A stretch of DNA of 64,000 nucleotides, taken from the NCBI GenBank assembly GCA_008933995.1, contig WARS01000011.1, forward strand, positions 10,321,516 to 10,385,515, given 5' to 3'. Both the position numbers and the translations under genes were made by a program. This document shows positions 1 to 26,900 of the stretch, piece by piece. Under the pieces are notes generated by a model, which saw only the letters and a program-made list of their open reading frames with translations, did no database searches and was not told the DNA's origin. How positions within the stretch are numbered: position 1 is the stretch's first letter; each line of letters opens with the position of its first letter. This DNA is from Datnioides undecimradiatus (lineage: Eukaryota > Chordata > Actinopteri > Lobotiformes > Datnioididae).

Positions 1-665
1 TTGTTGATCAGCTGTTGTGTGGCGGTCACACTCAAGTGAGCAGAGGAGTGGAAAGAAGAGAGGAGGAGAGGAAATAAGGGGAGAGGAAAAGAAAGGAAAC
101 AAAGGAGGGGAGGAGAGGAGAGGACTGGGGCTTGCAACAGCGAGCCAGCTTGCTGATTTAGAGGCCAGTGTGACGGTTTTACGAGTGCACTCCCCCAGGA
201 GAGCTTTGTGCCCATTCATTGGAACTCATTGAAGAGCGGACTGCTACTGGCACTTGTATAGCTTACATACAGTGGCGCTTGGAAAAAAATAAAACAGAAC
301 AAAACAGGGGAGCAAAAGTGCACACAGCAACAGAAAGCTGGTTGATGGTCAGTGGTATTGGCTGAGATATCTAGAGCCCATAAAAGCGATGTTTGTGTTT
401 TTGTTTCCTTTTTTTTTTTTTTTTTCAAAGTATGTAGCAATTCCAGTCTTGCATTGCAGTCCAGGATCTGGTCAAACTGCAGTAAAGAAATGCTGAACTC
501 TAAATACAGATGCAGTTTTGTCTACTTTACAGGAATAAAAGCATGCTCCACATTAATCAGACTTCCATTAGGGGATGAAATCCTTGTAGAGTGTGTGTGT
601 CCTGGAAATCTTTGTGTGTGTATTATGCAGCTGGTGTCTAGTCTGATAAAAGAATTAAAGTGTTG

Positions 666-668
<3 letters not shown>

Positions 669-705
<37 letters not shown>
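669..705 (+). repeat. (CT)n microsatellite
   Basis: About 18 CT units in 5' intronic sequence of otud7a. Confidence 0.95.
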
Positions 706-709
<4 letters not shown>

Positions 710-1884
710 CTCCTCAGTCATTTTTCTCTGATTCTGCTTTGGCACAAAGCCACAGGGGCATACTTGTGACACTAACAGGCACCAAACAAGACACTGCACT
801 CAGACAAAGACAGACATGAGCATGGATGTCCTATTTCAGTATTATGCCTGCCGTCTTCTTGCTGGGGTGTAGCTTAGCTTTCCTGGCCTGCGTCAGTCAG
901 CTGCTCTGTGACCCTCTGGTCTGAGTCAGGATGGTGCGAGGAGAGAGAGACAGAGAGGCAGATAGAAACGTGACAGTGCCACACATGGTGCTTCCCCCTA
1001 GAGGCCAGTTTGAGTACTGAAGAACATGTTTTGACCTTTGTGGTTGAATTTTTGATTTATTGTGCAAAGGTTTTTAATTTTCACTTGAAAGGAAACAAAA
1101 GGTTAAAATTTAAATCTAGGTGAATTTGTTGAATTAAAGAAATAAGTCAGATTAGCCTTTAAGCTTTTAAAGGTCTGCTTCCACTGTCCACAGTGTATGG
1201 AAAATCCTCCAGTGCAACTGGTTTAATTCAAAATCTCTAATATGGAAAAAAATGAAATTAGTGGAGAAAAAGGTGACTCTGCTGTGCTTCTAATAAACGG
1301 GGATAAGACATGTTCATGCAGCACATGGATTTGTCAGAGTTCCTTTTGCTGACGACAGCCATTCCAAATGAAGGAGCTGAAACAGGGCGGCCCGTGCCAC
1401 GGTAATAGTAGGCTAATGCAGAGGCATTTAAAGACCATGCATTAGGTGCTGAGTGGCCTTGTTGCTGGACCTTAAGTTGTATTCCTGGATTTGTGCGGCT
1501 AATGCTGTCAAGAGCCATAAAGTGGAATCAGATTTGCATTGATTGGCGTGAGAGGCAGTGATTAGCGGTGCCAGGTTTCATGTTCAGACTGCCGAGAATC
1601 ACCATGTCTGGAAGTCAAGGAGGAAAGGGTACTACTTCCTGCAAGTCTCTCACACAGTGAGTCCATTAATGGACCCTGTCTCACAAACACACTCAGATTA
1701 CATGCAGGTGCCCTCTGAATGTTTGCCATTGTAGGCGCTGATGTGAGCTTTATAAAGGCTGTTTTGCAGACAGTTCCTGTGGCATCATGAGAAGGCACAA
1801 GTTATAATAAGACTTAGGTTTGACTTGTGTCTCATAAACCTGGAAGGGATCTCTGTTAGAAAGACAGCACCCAGAGGAGACAAC

Positions 1885-1911
1885 TGTGTGTGTGTGTGTG
1901 TGTGTGTGTGT
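1885..1911 (+). repeat. (TG)n microsatellite
   Basis: About 13 TG units upstream of the first visible otud7a exon. Confidence 0.95.
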
Positions 1912-2495
1912 TCATAGCGTGCATGTGTTACCACTGTGTGTGGGGTCCCTCCTGCACATCAGGATATTGCTGTCACTCTGTTAAAGGATCGGTCTCTTGT
2001 CACTATCTTCATTATTGTGGCATCACCTAACCTCAACCTCTAGTTGTGTTTCTTATGATTCAACATGTTTTGCTCAGACAAAAGCACTATATGACAAGGC
2101 GCATAATCTTGAGGTTCTAGGCAGTTTTTTTTTTTAAAATAGCAAAAAATCAGTAACTTGCAAGGAATCTGGATACTCAGCAGGTTTTGCATTTTGCCAC
2201 CCCAGTCCACACTGTACCTTTCTACCCCGGGAAGCATGTTATGAGTTATTCACCAGGAGATAATACTGTTTATTGTAAACTGCAGTGAGCAGTGTCCTGT
2301 TGCATCAGAAACACAACAACGTTATGATGTGTGGGAACACAATTCTGGACATTTTTGTGGGAAAATACATTAAAATAAAATCAAGGCGATACATTTCAGT
2401 AATCATACACTAAGTTGCATTACACAGCGTTTATTCTGAATATTCATCATAGCTGTTGATGTGCAGTCAACCTGATCTCTGTTTGTGTCCCGCAG

Positions 2496-16666
<14,171 letters not shown>

Positions 16667-17764
16667 CCATCACAGCCACTTCAGCCACTTGTCAGCAAGG
16701 CCGCGGGAGACTTGAAGGAACTACACCATCTGCACTCTGCATTTAGAATAACATGGTGGCAAACATTTTCCTATTTTGTTGAAGAATGCTCTTGTATTCC
16801 TGTCACCTTTCCCTTGTTAGTAAAGATTCTTACTTTATGGTGAGGGAAGCAGAACTTGAAACAGTGAGCAGCTTTGGCCAGAAGTTGTGCTACTTTGTTT
16901 TGTTTTGGGTTGGGGTTTTTTTTTGTGTGTGTGTCTCGTTGAGCTTAGTCTTTTACTTGTTTTAGAGTAAAAGTCATCTCTCTGTGATGTAACTTTCTGT
17001 ATGTGAGGGGAAAGTTCTTTATTTTTCAAAGTACAAAAGATTTGCATCTCATCAGGAGGGAATATTTTAGCTCTTTTAATCAGTTTGAATGCAATACCTC
17101 TGCTTGGTTCTTCAAAATCTCTGTGGAAAAATTTGTAGTTGTTTTGCAATCAAAAGAAATTCAAAGGGAGATTAATATTAGACTTTAAAGCAATAAATTG
17201 GTGATTTTTGCTACACCCTCTCCCAATTTTGTCTATGCACCAATAATATAGTTACTGTAGGTTAACTGTGTCTTGTAAATTGTAAAGGATTGTCACGGTG
17301 TGCTTTTGTAAACAAATTTGAACTACAGGAATTAAAATGTGTAAGCATTATAGATTGTAATGTTGGATTAGGATGAAATGTAAAACTATCTCATTTGTTA
17401 AGTGTACTTTTGTTCTTACCACAGTGCAAAGGTTTGCTGTGTCAGAATTGGACTCGAACTATCGTATAAGATATCATTTCACACGTTTGCCCGTAGTCGA
17501 CCTCCTAAAGACCACAAGCACTGCCAAACTGGCTTCTCTGAGAAAACATTCAAATTTTCAAAATGTTTTTTCTTTTTTTCTGGCAAACACCAAACAATGT
17601 GCATAGGATGAACTGCTTCTCAAATATGCAGTGTTTATGGTGTGTTTCTCCGAGTCGCCTGTCAACTACTCTATTTGAACAGTGTGCTAGATGCGAAGAC
17701 TTGTGGGTAGCGAGAGCAGGCCGATGTGTATTTGTCTGAAGTGTGATTACGTGTCTGCCCCCCC

Positions 17765-17798
<34 letters not shown>

Positions 17799-18570
17799 CA
17801 CGATGTGCAATCATGCTATTAGCACTATGTGGTGACCTGCAGTATAGATGTGTCACCGGTCCAGTGTGAGATTGTCTGTTCTTCTTCCATATCTAGAGGC
17901 CGTTTAAAAGAAGCACCTGCTGCTAAGAGCACCTCAAGCCTTTGTGATCATCAGTGCTTTAACCAATCAGTGGGTTTGTAAAACCCCGGGCCTCCAAGTG
18001 CTTTTTGCTCATTCGACATGACTACTGTAAAGACGCAGTGTTTGTGTTGCTGTTTGTTCTGGTGATGCTTGGATAATGTACCATGCTGTCCTTAACTAAG
18101 TGTGTCCTGGCCAAGGATGTCCACTGCTCCCTGGGTTCGCTTCTGTCTCTCCTCTGTACACACTGCAGTGTTGCTCCTCTTTGTTTCTATGTGACCAGTT
18201 CATGGACTCTCACCATGTTAGGACTGTAAGATATGATTTTGTATTCCTTTAAGAGTTTTACACTACTTTAAATTATTAATTTGCACATTAGGTACAGATG
18301 TAAATATGAAAAAAATAGTTTATTGTTACAAACATGGTGTGTCTGCGTCATTTTTGTTTGTCTTCAAGGAGGTAATGATGAGAAATCTAGAGCATATAGA
18401 TTTTATTTTTAGCACAAAGATTTTTTTTTGTGCAGTACTATATTCTGAAGTTACTTTTATCAGAGTTCATGTTTACATTTCTGCTGAACCACAAACACGT
18501 CACAGCCTGGATCAAGGTTGGACAAAGCAGTGAGAACACACAACAGTTGTAAATTTAAAAAAAAAATAAA
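16667..18570 (+). other. otud7a: otud7a 3'UTR (extent inferred)
   Basis: T-rich, stop-rich sequence follows the TAG. AATAAA signals occur at 17192-17197 and 18565-18570, and a Pumilio-type element (TGTAAATA) at 18299-18306. OTUD7A transcripts are known for long 3'UTRs. The real cleavage site cannot be fixed from sequence, and the end given is the second signal. Confidence 0.5.
17767..17795 (+). repeat. (CA)n microsatellite
   Basis: About 14 AC units inside the presumed otud7a 3'UTR. Confidence 0.95.
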
Positions 18571-19701
18571 TTTATAGACAAAGGAAAATAAGGCCAGAAC
18601 ATAGAAAATACAACTGAAGCAAACAAGCAGGAAGCCAATGGAGAGAGCAACTGGCTGAGTGGCACCAACTTCCACCCACCAGGAGGAAGAGGCCTGCTCA
18701 CAGAGTCAATGCACACTACAATATACTACCATCAGTTTTTGTGTTTTTGATAATGGGCGGAAATTGCTGTACCAGATTATTTTAATAATTTAATGTTTCA
18801 CTTTCACGATGTTGGAGAGATATATTCAGACTGATATATTCAACTGTGTAAGTGCTGAGGGAAAGTCCTTAACTTAAATGCTTTCGTTCGTATATCTATT
18901 AGCATTTGTTGGGGTCCATTTCTCATAATTGGCAAAGCTTCTTCAGTACATCAGCAGATTTTAAACTTAGTACTAAGATTTAGCTGATCTGCAAGTATAA
19001 AATCAGTGCAGCACACCTTTAAGAAGCTATCTGAATTTCAAGAACAGGACACTTTTGATGGTCATTTCTGAGACTCAGCGTTGGAAAAAGGTAATGAATT
19101 GTGTGTTGGCTGTTTGAATGAGTCAAAACAGATTGAGAGGGAAATTTCCACTAAAATCATTCTGAGGTTATGGAGTTGAGATTCTGGGGAATGAACAGCC
19201 AAGTAGGGCAGCAATCCAGACTGAGAGCTGCAACTCTGCCTTATTCCTTCAGAGACACTCCTACACTGGCAGGAGGATTGTCGCCACGCAGGGAAACAGG
19301 CTTTCAAAAAGCAGCAGAAAATCTGCATGAGCTTTCACGTAAAGAGTCCTCCATCCCAGAGATGGCTAAATCTGGAGAGGGGCCTGCTGCATGTGAGCAC
19401 CAGTAAGTATATCATGAAAAACAGTAGCTGACACAATATAAAAGTGACTCATAGAGAAGTTTAATAGTTTATTTGCCATATTTTAGTGAATAATGAATCT
19501 AATTACAGCTTAATCTTGCAGAGCCTGTGAGGATACCAGATTAAAATGGGCCTCAAAAGTGCTACGTGATCATGACTGGTTGTCATTTTGTTCCTCAGGG
19601 GACGAACTCAAACAACTCTCATGATCATTTGACTTGTTCTGAATATGCACACATGGTATTGGCCCACAATTTTGCACAATCATTTCTGGGTTCACCTGGG
19701 T

Positions 19702-20048
19702 TCATCTGACTTTTCCTTTAGCCATGAGGTTCACATTTGTGGTTTTGAGTGAAATGTCTCAAAAACAATTGGATTTCCTAGGATTTCCATAAAAGTTGTT
19801 ATGGACATTAATTTCCTCCCCACAGGATGAGTTTCGAATTTGGTGTTCCTTTTAATATTTCCTCTACAACCATAATGATAACTGCAAAACATTCCCGTCA
19901 ACCTCAGCTGTACTTGATTAGAGATAATTAGTGAATGGTAGCATGCTAATATGCTAATGATGGACAGGGTAGACATGGTAGCATTTTAGCATTGGGCTCA
20001 AAGGGACATTGCACAACAAGTACAGCCTCATGAAGCTGCTGGCATAGC
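19702..20048 (-). repeat. old interspersed repeat (GCTAGCATGCTAA type), reverse copy
   Basis: A 32-base stretch around GAGTGAAATGTC matches about 30 of 32 bases, as reverse complement, in the element at 37347-37772. The AGCATGCTAATATGCTAATG end also matches the family's typical sequence. I recognise the family as common in percomorph fish; its class is not clear from this window. Confidence 0.65.
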
Positions 20049-20103
20049 TTATCAGTCTCTGAGGTCTTGTTAAACTATAACACACCAGTAGATATTTAAA
20101 AAA

Positions 20104-20122
20104 AGAGAGAGAGAGAGAGAGA
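20104..20122 (+). repeat. (GA)n short microsatellite
   Basis: About nine GA units in the intergenic region. Confidence 0.9.
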
Positions 20123-21451
20123 ACAATGATCTGTCATACAGAATAACAAACAAAGTAACAAATCAAATTTTGACCACCAGAAACCTCAAATACATGATGA
20201 GCTCTTAACAAATAACAATCTTTGTGTTTTTTTAACCTTCTCTCTAAACAGTGTCTGAGTAAAATTTGGATTTTAAAGAAATCCATAGTCTGTGCTGTAG
20301 CAGCTGACTGAGTTGGTGGAGTGAGAGTGAGGAGATGGTTGCCTAGTGGGCAGCATCCTGTTATGTGTGGGATGAATTGCATACTTTTGACTGAGAGTAC
20401 AGTCTCGTGACTGTTCTGCCACAGAGACAGCGGTGTGGGTTAGACTCACTCCTCCAACTGTTGCCCCATGCCTTAGGTTACGGTTGTGGACTGCCGCTGC
20501 TAGTAATATGGAGTGACTTGTTAAGTGTTGGGGATGAATTACATCTCCACGTGACGTCCAATGTTAGTCACACAATAGCACATGAGGGCCCCTTTCTCCA
20601 GAGCAATGTATCCCAAGCTCTAGTATCCTGCGTCTTCCATAACAAGCTCTGAATGAGACAGAGTGCATTGTCTACTTTCTTGGATCCCCTTTTCTCAGAA
20701 TTTCCTTTGAATTTGCATGAGGGACCTCCCTTTGCTTTTCAAAGCGACAAAGAGCTCTATCAAGCATACAGCAGTGGTTTGGCAGGCCTCTCATCCTCTC
20801 AAGCAGCGTAGCACAGCCTCCATGTTGTCAAATTCACTCGACTCATTTCAAACCAAGAGACTCATACAAAAACACACCAGGATGCAGAAACACTGCCTTT
20901 TATTTCCCTCTCAGATACATCTGCTTCCTCCCTCACATAAATGGAACCCATTAAAGGTCTAAATGCAAAACAATAGTTCATAAATATTGATTTTTATGGT
21001 AAGCAGTTGCCTCATTGAGACGCTGAAATTAAAACATGGGACAATTACGCATATCCATGGGTATATCAATTGAATATTTAGATCCTCTTTGGTTTGTTAT
21101 CATCATTTATTCTTGTCAGCTAGAGTGCGAGCCACTCTACCTGACAGTATTTACAGTTCTGTTGTGTTTTAAGCAGGTTACCGGCTTTGATGCCTCTGCT
21201 GCAGTGAGTGGTAATGCCAAACTCCCCCCCACCTCCCATAGCTAAGCCTTGTTCTCAGCCAGTGCCAGCCTCCAATATCTGAGCTCATCCCACCCGCTCT
21301 GCAGGATCTAGCGCCAGCCCTGCCATGCACTGCACTCGAGAGTGGGTGGCATCACATGGCCCTTCAGCCTGCCTTCTGGGGCTTGGCATGGAGGAAGAGG
21401 TATGTACACATACACACACATACACACACAGGCCTCTGTGTGATTAGGACC

Positions 21452-21452
<1 letters not shown>

Positions 21453-21482
<30 letters not shown>
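21453..21482 (+). repeat. (CTG)10 trinucleotide repeat
   Basis: Ten perfect CTG units with no surrounding coding exon. A CA-rich stretch lies just upstream (21405-21430). Confidence 0.95.
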
Positions 21483-23327
21483 ACCACATCTCTCCCTCTT
21501 TTTCGGTGGATTAATTCCACTGAGTCTTAAAGTCAGCAATGCCCACACACCTCAGTGGAGCAGAGACCCTTTCCAGCCCACAAAGCCTCCCACGCACTAG
21601 ACTTTGAGTGTGTCTATAGTTGGGTGCACCAATCAGTGCTGGGTAACACCACCCACCCACCGCCTCATCCTCATCTTCCATCTCTCTCACACACTGTACT
21701 GTACTTTCCCCCAGACAATGCATTCAAAATAGCTCATGGTTGAGTTTCTGGCCGAATACCTGAGATGATTCTGCATACAGAATTTCACCTGGAGACTGGG
21801 CGTTCATGAGATGATAATCCAAAGAAAGGTGTGACTGAAGAGATAAATCAGTCATAGTGAAACCACCTCCTCCGCCCCCACATCCTGTCTGTAGGGTGAT
21901 ACCAGCAGCGATGTGCTCTCAGTGCTCATATAACTGTCTGTACTGTGCCCCACATCTGCAGCAACATAACTCTATAACTACAAAGGGGAAATGCGCCATC
22001 CTGAGAATAAACACGTGACTGAAAGACATGAAAGCCAGAGAGAATATGTGCTGCACCCACACAACCAGCAAAACCCAAGATCTTTCTTGTATTACAGCGA
22101 GATATGTGTGAATTAGCTCAGTCAGTGGTCTGCAGAGGGACTCTGCTGAGGCTCTACTGTAGTATGATCAAAAGCTCCACTATCACGAGGAAAGATGCAG
22201 AATTTTTATAATTAGGAGCCCAGTTTTCCTTGACAACAGCTCTGTGCCAACATCCAAAGCGTAAGACAATCAAAAAATTAAAGTTAAACACATATAAAAA
22301 CTAACTATGCAGAAGCCCCTCATGTTGCCACACAAATATGAAAAACAAGCTCTGGGAACATGCCGGCTGTGATGGCACACCAAGTTGTGTGGTGGTGCCA
22401 GGGGTGGCAGCTTGTCTGTTTGTGTAGCGTGGTGTGCTGGTAGCTCCAACCTGCCCGGAGACAGGAGGTGTACAGATTGAGCAGGGAGAACACCAGGCTC
22501 CTCATCAAGAATTTTAATGCCATCGTTCCTTCTCTTCCTTCCTGTTTCACTCCACATCGCATGATTCATTGTGAGCAGGAAAGGCCACGCCTGTGATCTC
22601 TGCTGGTGTCGGTGGGCGCACTCGGCTTAAGAGAGGGATAAAAGCCTGTTGGCGGTGATTTTGCAGAGCAGTAAATGCAGATGGACTGAGAAACTCTACT
22701 TTTTTGGGTGTCACATGGAGCTAAAAGTACACTTTGCAGAGGGGGAGGCTGCAGTTTGCAGTGAATCATCCATTCTTCTGAAGTTGCAAGTGCACTGGGT
22801 ATATACAGGAAACTTCACACAGTTTATCAGTCTATTTGGCCTGAAATACAATAAGGAAGGAAGGAGTCCCCAGCATTTGGTGCCCCACCCATTGTTGTTA
22901 CCCCAGCAGTTACTGTAAATATTTGCATGGGTGAAGTGAGGGAACAAGGTGTACTTCCTGTTGCAAGAATAATACTGAAGCACATGTGAGAAAAGGCTGT
23001 GTAACTGAGGAACATCACTCTACCCCTTTCTGCAGCTTTCTGTTGTAATTTTTAATGTTTGATATGTTTTATAATCACAAATGAGGGACTCATTTAGAGG
23101 AAGATTGACATAAAGTCTGACTGAAAAGAAACATACTCCATACACACTTTAGAAAAAAAAACCTCAAACCAGGTTCATCCTCTTAAAATAACCAAAGGTT
23201 TCTCTGAAAGCATTAAACACACACTTGTTCGAGAGGCTTCTCCTCTATAGCTTCTCTCACATAACTTTTAGCTTTTATGGACACTTATGTTAGCTAACTG
23301 ACATCACAGAGTCAGTTCCCTGATTTA

Positions 23328-23860
23328 AAGGAATAGTTTGACATCATGGGAGTCACTATTTTGCCGAAAGTTGAAGCAGAGGTTTGGTACCGCTCTCATA
23401 TCTGCATGGTAAGTGTAACTTTAAGGCTACAGGCCTAAAGGTCTGAGGTCTGCAAAAACAGCTGAGCTCATTTAAATCAGGCCTTAAAACATTACTGTTT
23501 AATGTGGTTATACACATAACTTCTCAGTCTTTGTTTTCACTGTGTTTTTAAAGGAATTTAATTTTGTCACATTTTTGTTTTTATTGTGTTTTAAATGCAG
23601 CTCTAATGTTTTGCTAATGTCTTAATTCATTTATTTCTATGCCCCTGTAAAGCACTGTGAATTGCCTTGTGTCTGAATGTTGTTATAAATAAACTTGCCT
23701 TCCCCTACAACCAGCTGCTGATTAGCTTCGCTTAGCAGTGCGCTGTCCAGAAGTAACAATGTCTGCACCTCAGCACCTCTAAAACATCTTAATTAAAATG
23801 ATAAATATCAGTGATCTAAATCATACAAAATGTTTTATGGACTCTTCTCTTCTGTCACTG
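23328..23860 (+). repeat. palindromic MITE-like repeat, half element, interrupted
   Basis: It begins TTAAAGGAATAGTTTGACAT, the terminal sequence I associate with a common fish palindromic repeat. It runs to AACTTTAAGGCTACA, is interrupted at 23432-23704, and resumes at CTACAACCAGCTGCTGATTA and CAGCACCTCTAAAAC. Compare the fuller element at 47760-48190. Confidence 0.6.
23432..23704 (+). mobile_element. 5'-truncated non-LTR retroelement (LINE) 3' tail
   Basis: A 273-bp insert flanked by CTACA on both sides (23427-23431 and 23705-23709), a candidate target-site duplication. An open stretch reads FKSGLKTLLFN, resembling the C-terminal end of fish LINE reverse-transcriptase ORFs. The 3' part, GTAAAGCACTGTGAATTGCC and ATAAATAAACTTGCCTTCCC, is a 3' tail I recognise from fish LINEs. 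No intact coding remains; it is a dead 5'-truncated copy. Confidence 0.6.
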
Positions 23861-23980
23861 CTAGTCTACGTTTTAGCATTTATCATAATCCTAATCATAA
23901 TGTGATTGTTGCTTAACAGCAGCGGCCACTGGCCTCTGTTAACAAGAACACATTAACAGAAATTAGCACCAATCAAACTG

Positions 23981-26900
23981 TAGCTGCTTATTTTATGAAT
24001 TTATTTCCAAATGTAAACTTCACTATTTCATGCATACAAGTTATGACAACATACATTATTCAACAATCTGTTATTTTTCATATTTGCATAGGACATGGTC
24101 ACAATATATTGTCTAACATGTAAAAAATAATGCCATAAAAAGGTACAGCAGAGCAGCTAAGACCAGCACATCAAATGTGTGTAGAATCCGAGGAACTGTA
24201 CAACTGTAATACTTGAATGTAGTGATTTTGGTTTGCTGAGAGAGAAAAAAAAATAAAATGACACCTGAAGGTTAGAGTGAGGTCATAGGAGAATGTACTG
24301 GCCATAGCTGAGTCAAGAGTTATTTACAGATTAGATTATATTGGTGCTGAGAGGGGAAACAGCACCATGGAGTCACTACAACAGGCAACTGATGGTGATG
24401 GGCAGAGGAGAAACGCACAGAGGTATCAAGAGAGCAACATTACACTGAGGAGGTACATTGAGGACAAACAGGTACAGGAAACAGAAGCAAAAGGCTGGTG
24501 AGAGGCTCTCTTTGTAATCAAAGGGAGGTTGTTCACAGCACCGGGTGCCGCATAACCTGAAACAGACAAATCCTTTACGGGCAGAAATATCCAACGCTTT
24601 AGCAAAACACTTTTTGTCAGTGAGCGTGCTTTTCTATAGTACAGAGCAAACGCCACACAGTGTTAGTTCAGGCAGTTGAGCAAGACCACATGGTCACTGA
24701 AGAGTACCGACAGATATGGTCCGCTACGCTGCATGTTCCTACTCACTCAGTCCCTTTTACTTCTTGTCTTTTGACTCATTCAGAATGTGTTTGCTCGTTC
24801 GATTAATTGGGCTTAATTCATTCAAATGGTGTTAAAAAAATAAATAAAAATAAATGAGATGTAGAAAAAGGTCCATGTTAAGTACAACATCCATTGATCA
24901 ACACTTACAGCATGTAAAGTTGAACCCAGGGGTCCAAAGTGGGATGGGTTCAAAATTACTGCAACATTCATCTTTCCCTTCAAAGCCTTTGGTAACAACT
25001 TGTTTGTGTGGAGCGTCTGATGAGCTGCGAGAGCTCAGTGCTCCTTCTCTCGAGAGCCACTCTCTCCTATCATGGCCACCTCTTAAACATCATCTCCACC
25101 TTAAAAAAGCATTGAGCCTTTCTCATGAGGGAAGACATGCTCTGTATGTCCTTAACTTTTTAAACATTATACATTATAATACTTTTACATATTGCATGTA
25201 TGTTGTTCATTCAAATTGGCTTGGCGTACACAAAGAGCCTGAAGAGAAGAAAGGAGAGACTAAACCTGGGAAATGTTGACAATGAGAAACGTACCTTGTG
25301 CACAACTCACAACGTGTAAAACCTCACAGTCAAGACAGACTTCTACTCATAACCTACAAAAATGCATCGGGTCGATGTAAGCAGCACATTTATAGCAAAT
25401 GCAATTCTGAATCCTTTGGAATGGTTGGGCGTTTGTTATCGTTAAGATTGTTTATGTCAAAAATACCTGTAATAATTAAGCCATTATACATTGCTTGAGT
25501 ATTGTACAGCAAAAAAAGACAAAATAAAGAAAAAATTAAATAACAAGAACCAAATGAAAACAAAGCTACACAATCAAAATGTTTCAATAAAGCAGAAAAG
25601 AAATATTACTGTACATTACATAAAAACTTGTCACACTTTATAAAACTGTACATGTTTGTTAAATGTCTGATGGTAGCTAGGTTTTGTTTTTTAACCCACA
25701 ACATTTTTATCATCTCTATGAAGTTACCATTATAGTTTTGGCACACAATTGCATCGATCATGCTTGTACGTGGAGATCAGTCATGAACATTTCAGTTGAG
25801 ACGGTCTGATCAGTTATATTTTCATGTAATTAATATCAATTTTTTTAAAAAATAAGATCGTTAGTTCTTTTACATACTAGGCAGCAATAAATTCACTTTA
25901 AAGTATTTTTTTTTTACAGAAAAAGACATTAACTGGTACACTGTGAGCATCTCGCAGAAACCTTCCATTTCCATTTTGACATTGTTAAAAGTCCTTTTAC
26001 CCGAACAGATGTTATAATCTGTAATCATACTGGGATTACAATCGTAAAGTTGGATTAGAAAAAATGCTGACATGGAGTTTCAAAGTATATTACAGCTGAC
26101 ATCATCCCTCACAGAAAAAATGTTTAAACTAAGACAAACATGTGCATGGAGCAAGAATGGGCTGTTTTAAAGATATATGAAACATTAAATAATAAAAAAT
26201 ATGATTTTATTATTTCCTGGAAAGAGTTGTTTTTGAATCTCTAAGGATGCGCAGGACCCCTGACAACATGGGATGATTATATAAAATGTAGCCCAGTGTT
26301 TTGTTTTTTACAGAAAAAAAGTCTCTTTCTTTCTTTCCTTCTTCATTCAAGTAGGGGCAAATAAAACCACCAATTATTTGTGCTACTTGCCACGCAAACG
26401 TAAGCTACATGATGGATGCTATGAAAAAGATATGAAGGTACAACAAAAGTCAAATATTTTGAGAGGTATGATTTGAGAAAAATATACAAGCTTAAACATT
26501 TCATATGAGACAAAAAAAAGCATTAATAAAAATAAAAATCATGACTACATTGCTAACTCACAATGCTGTGGTCTCTATTCTCATGGAAAACTTTCAAAAG
26601 AATCTAAATAATAAAGAAAATTAATCACTCCATCTGAAATTGTCGTACATAGAGGTCAGGAAGTTTCCTTTTCTTATCGTCACCCCAAACAAATGCTTCA
26701 GTTTCTGACTTGGAGGAGGTTTTGGATAACAGGCTAACTGGAATAACCTGCATCCTGACATCAACAGAGCATTTTACTGTTTCTGATTAAAGGGGTGAAC
26801 CCCATTAATGGGGCTTAAGTTATGTTTTTTTTAAAACAAAATATGCAAAATATGGAGCCTTTAAACAGCCCGACAAAAAACAGTCAACTTTTAATGCTGT

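Larger units (their letters stand above)
1..2495 (+). other. otud7a: otud7a 5' intron sequence
   Basis: This is non-coding sequence upstream of the first visible otud7a exon. It contains a purine-rich stretch (45-125), a CT repeat (669-705), a TG repeat (1885-1911) and a CTCF-like motif near 992-1007. I found no exon matching the known OTUD7A N-terminal residues, so the start exon or exons are assumed to lie further upstream. Confidence 0.6.
18571..23980. other. intergenic region between convergent otud7a and klf13
   Basis: No coding exon is recognisable on either strand. It holds an old interspersed repeat (19702-20048), short GA, CA and CTG microsatellites, and a composite repeat with a nested retroelement tail (23328-23860). 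Part may be extended 3'UTR of either gene. Confidence 0.55.

Noticed and set aside
352..819. A 155-codon plus-strand frame including a Ser-Leu run
   Set aside because: It crosses a CT microsatellite and a poly-T tract, and has no conserved sequence or splice logic.
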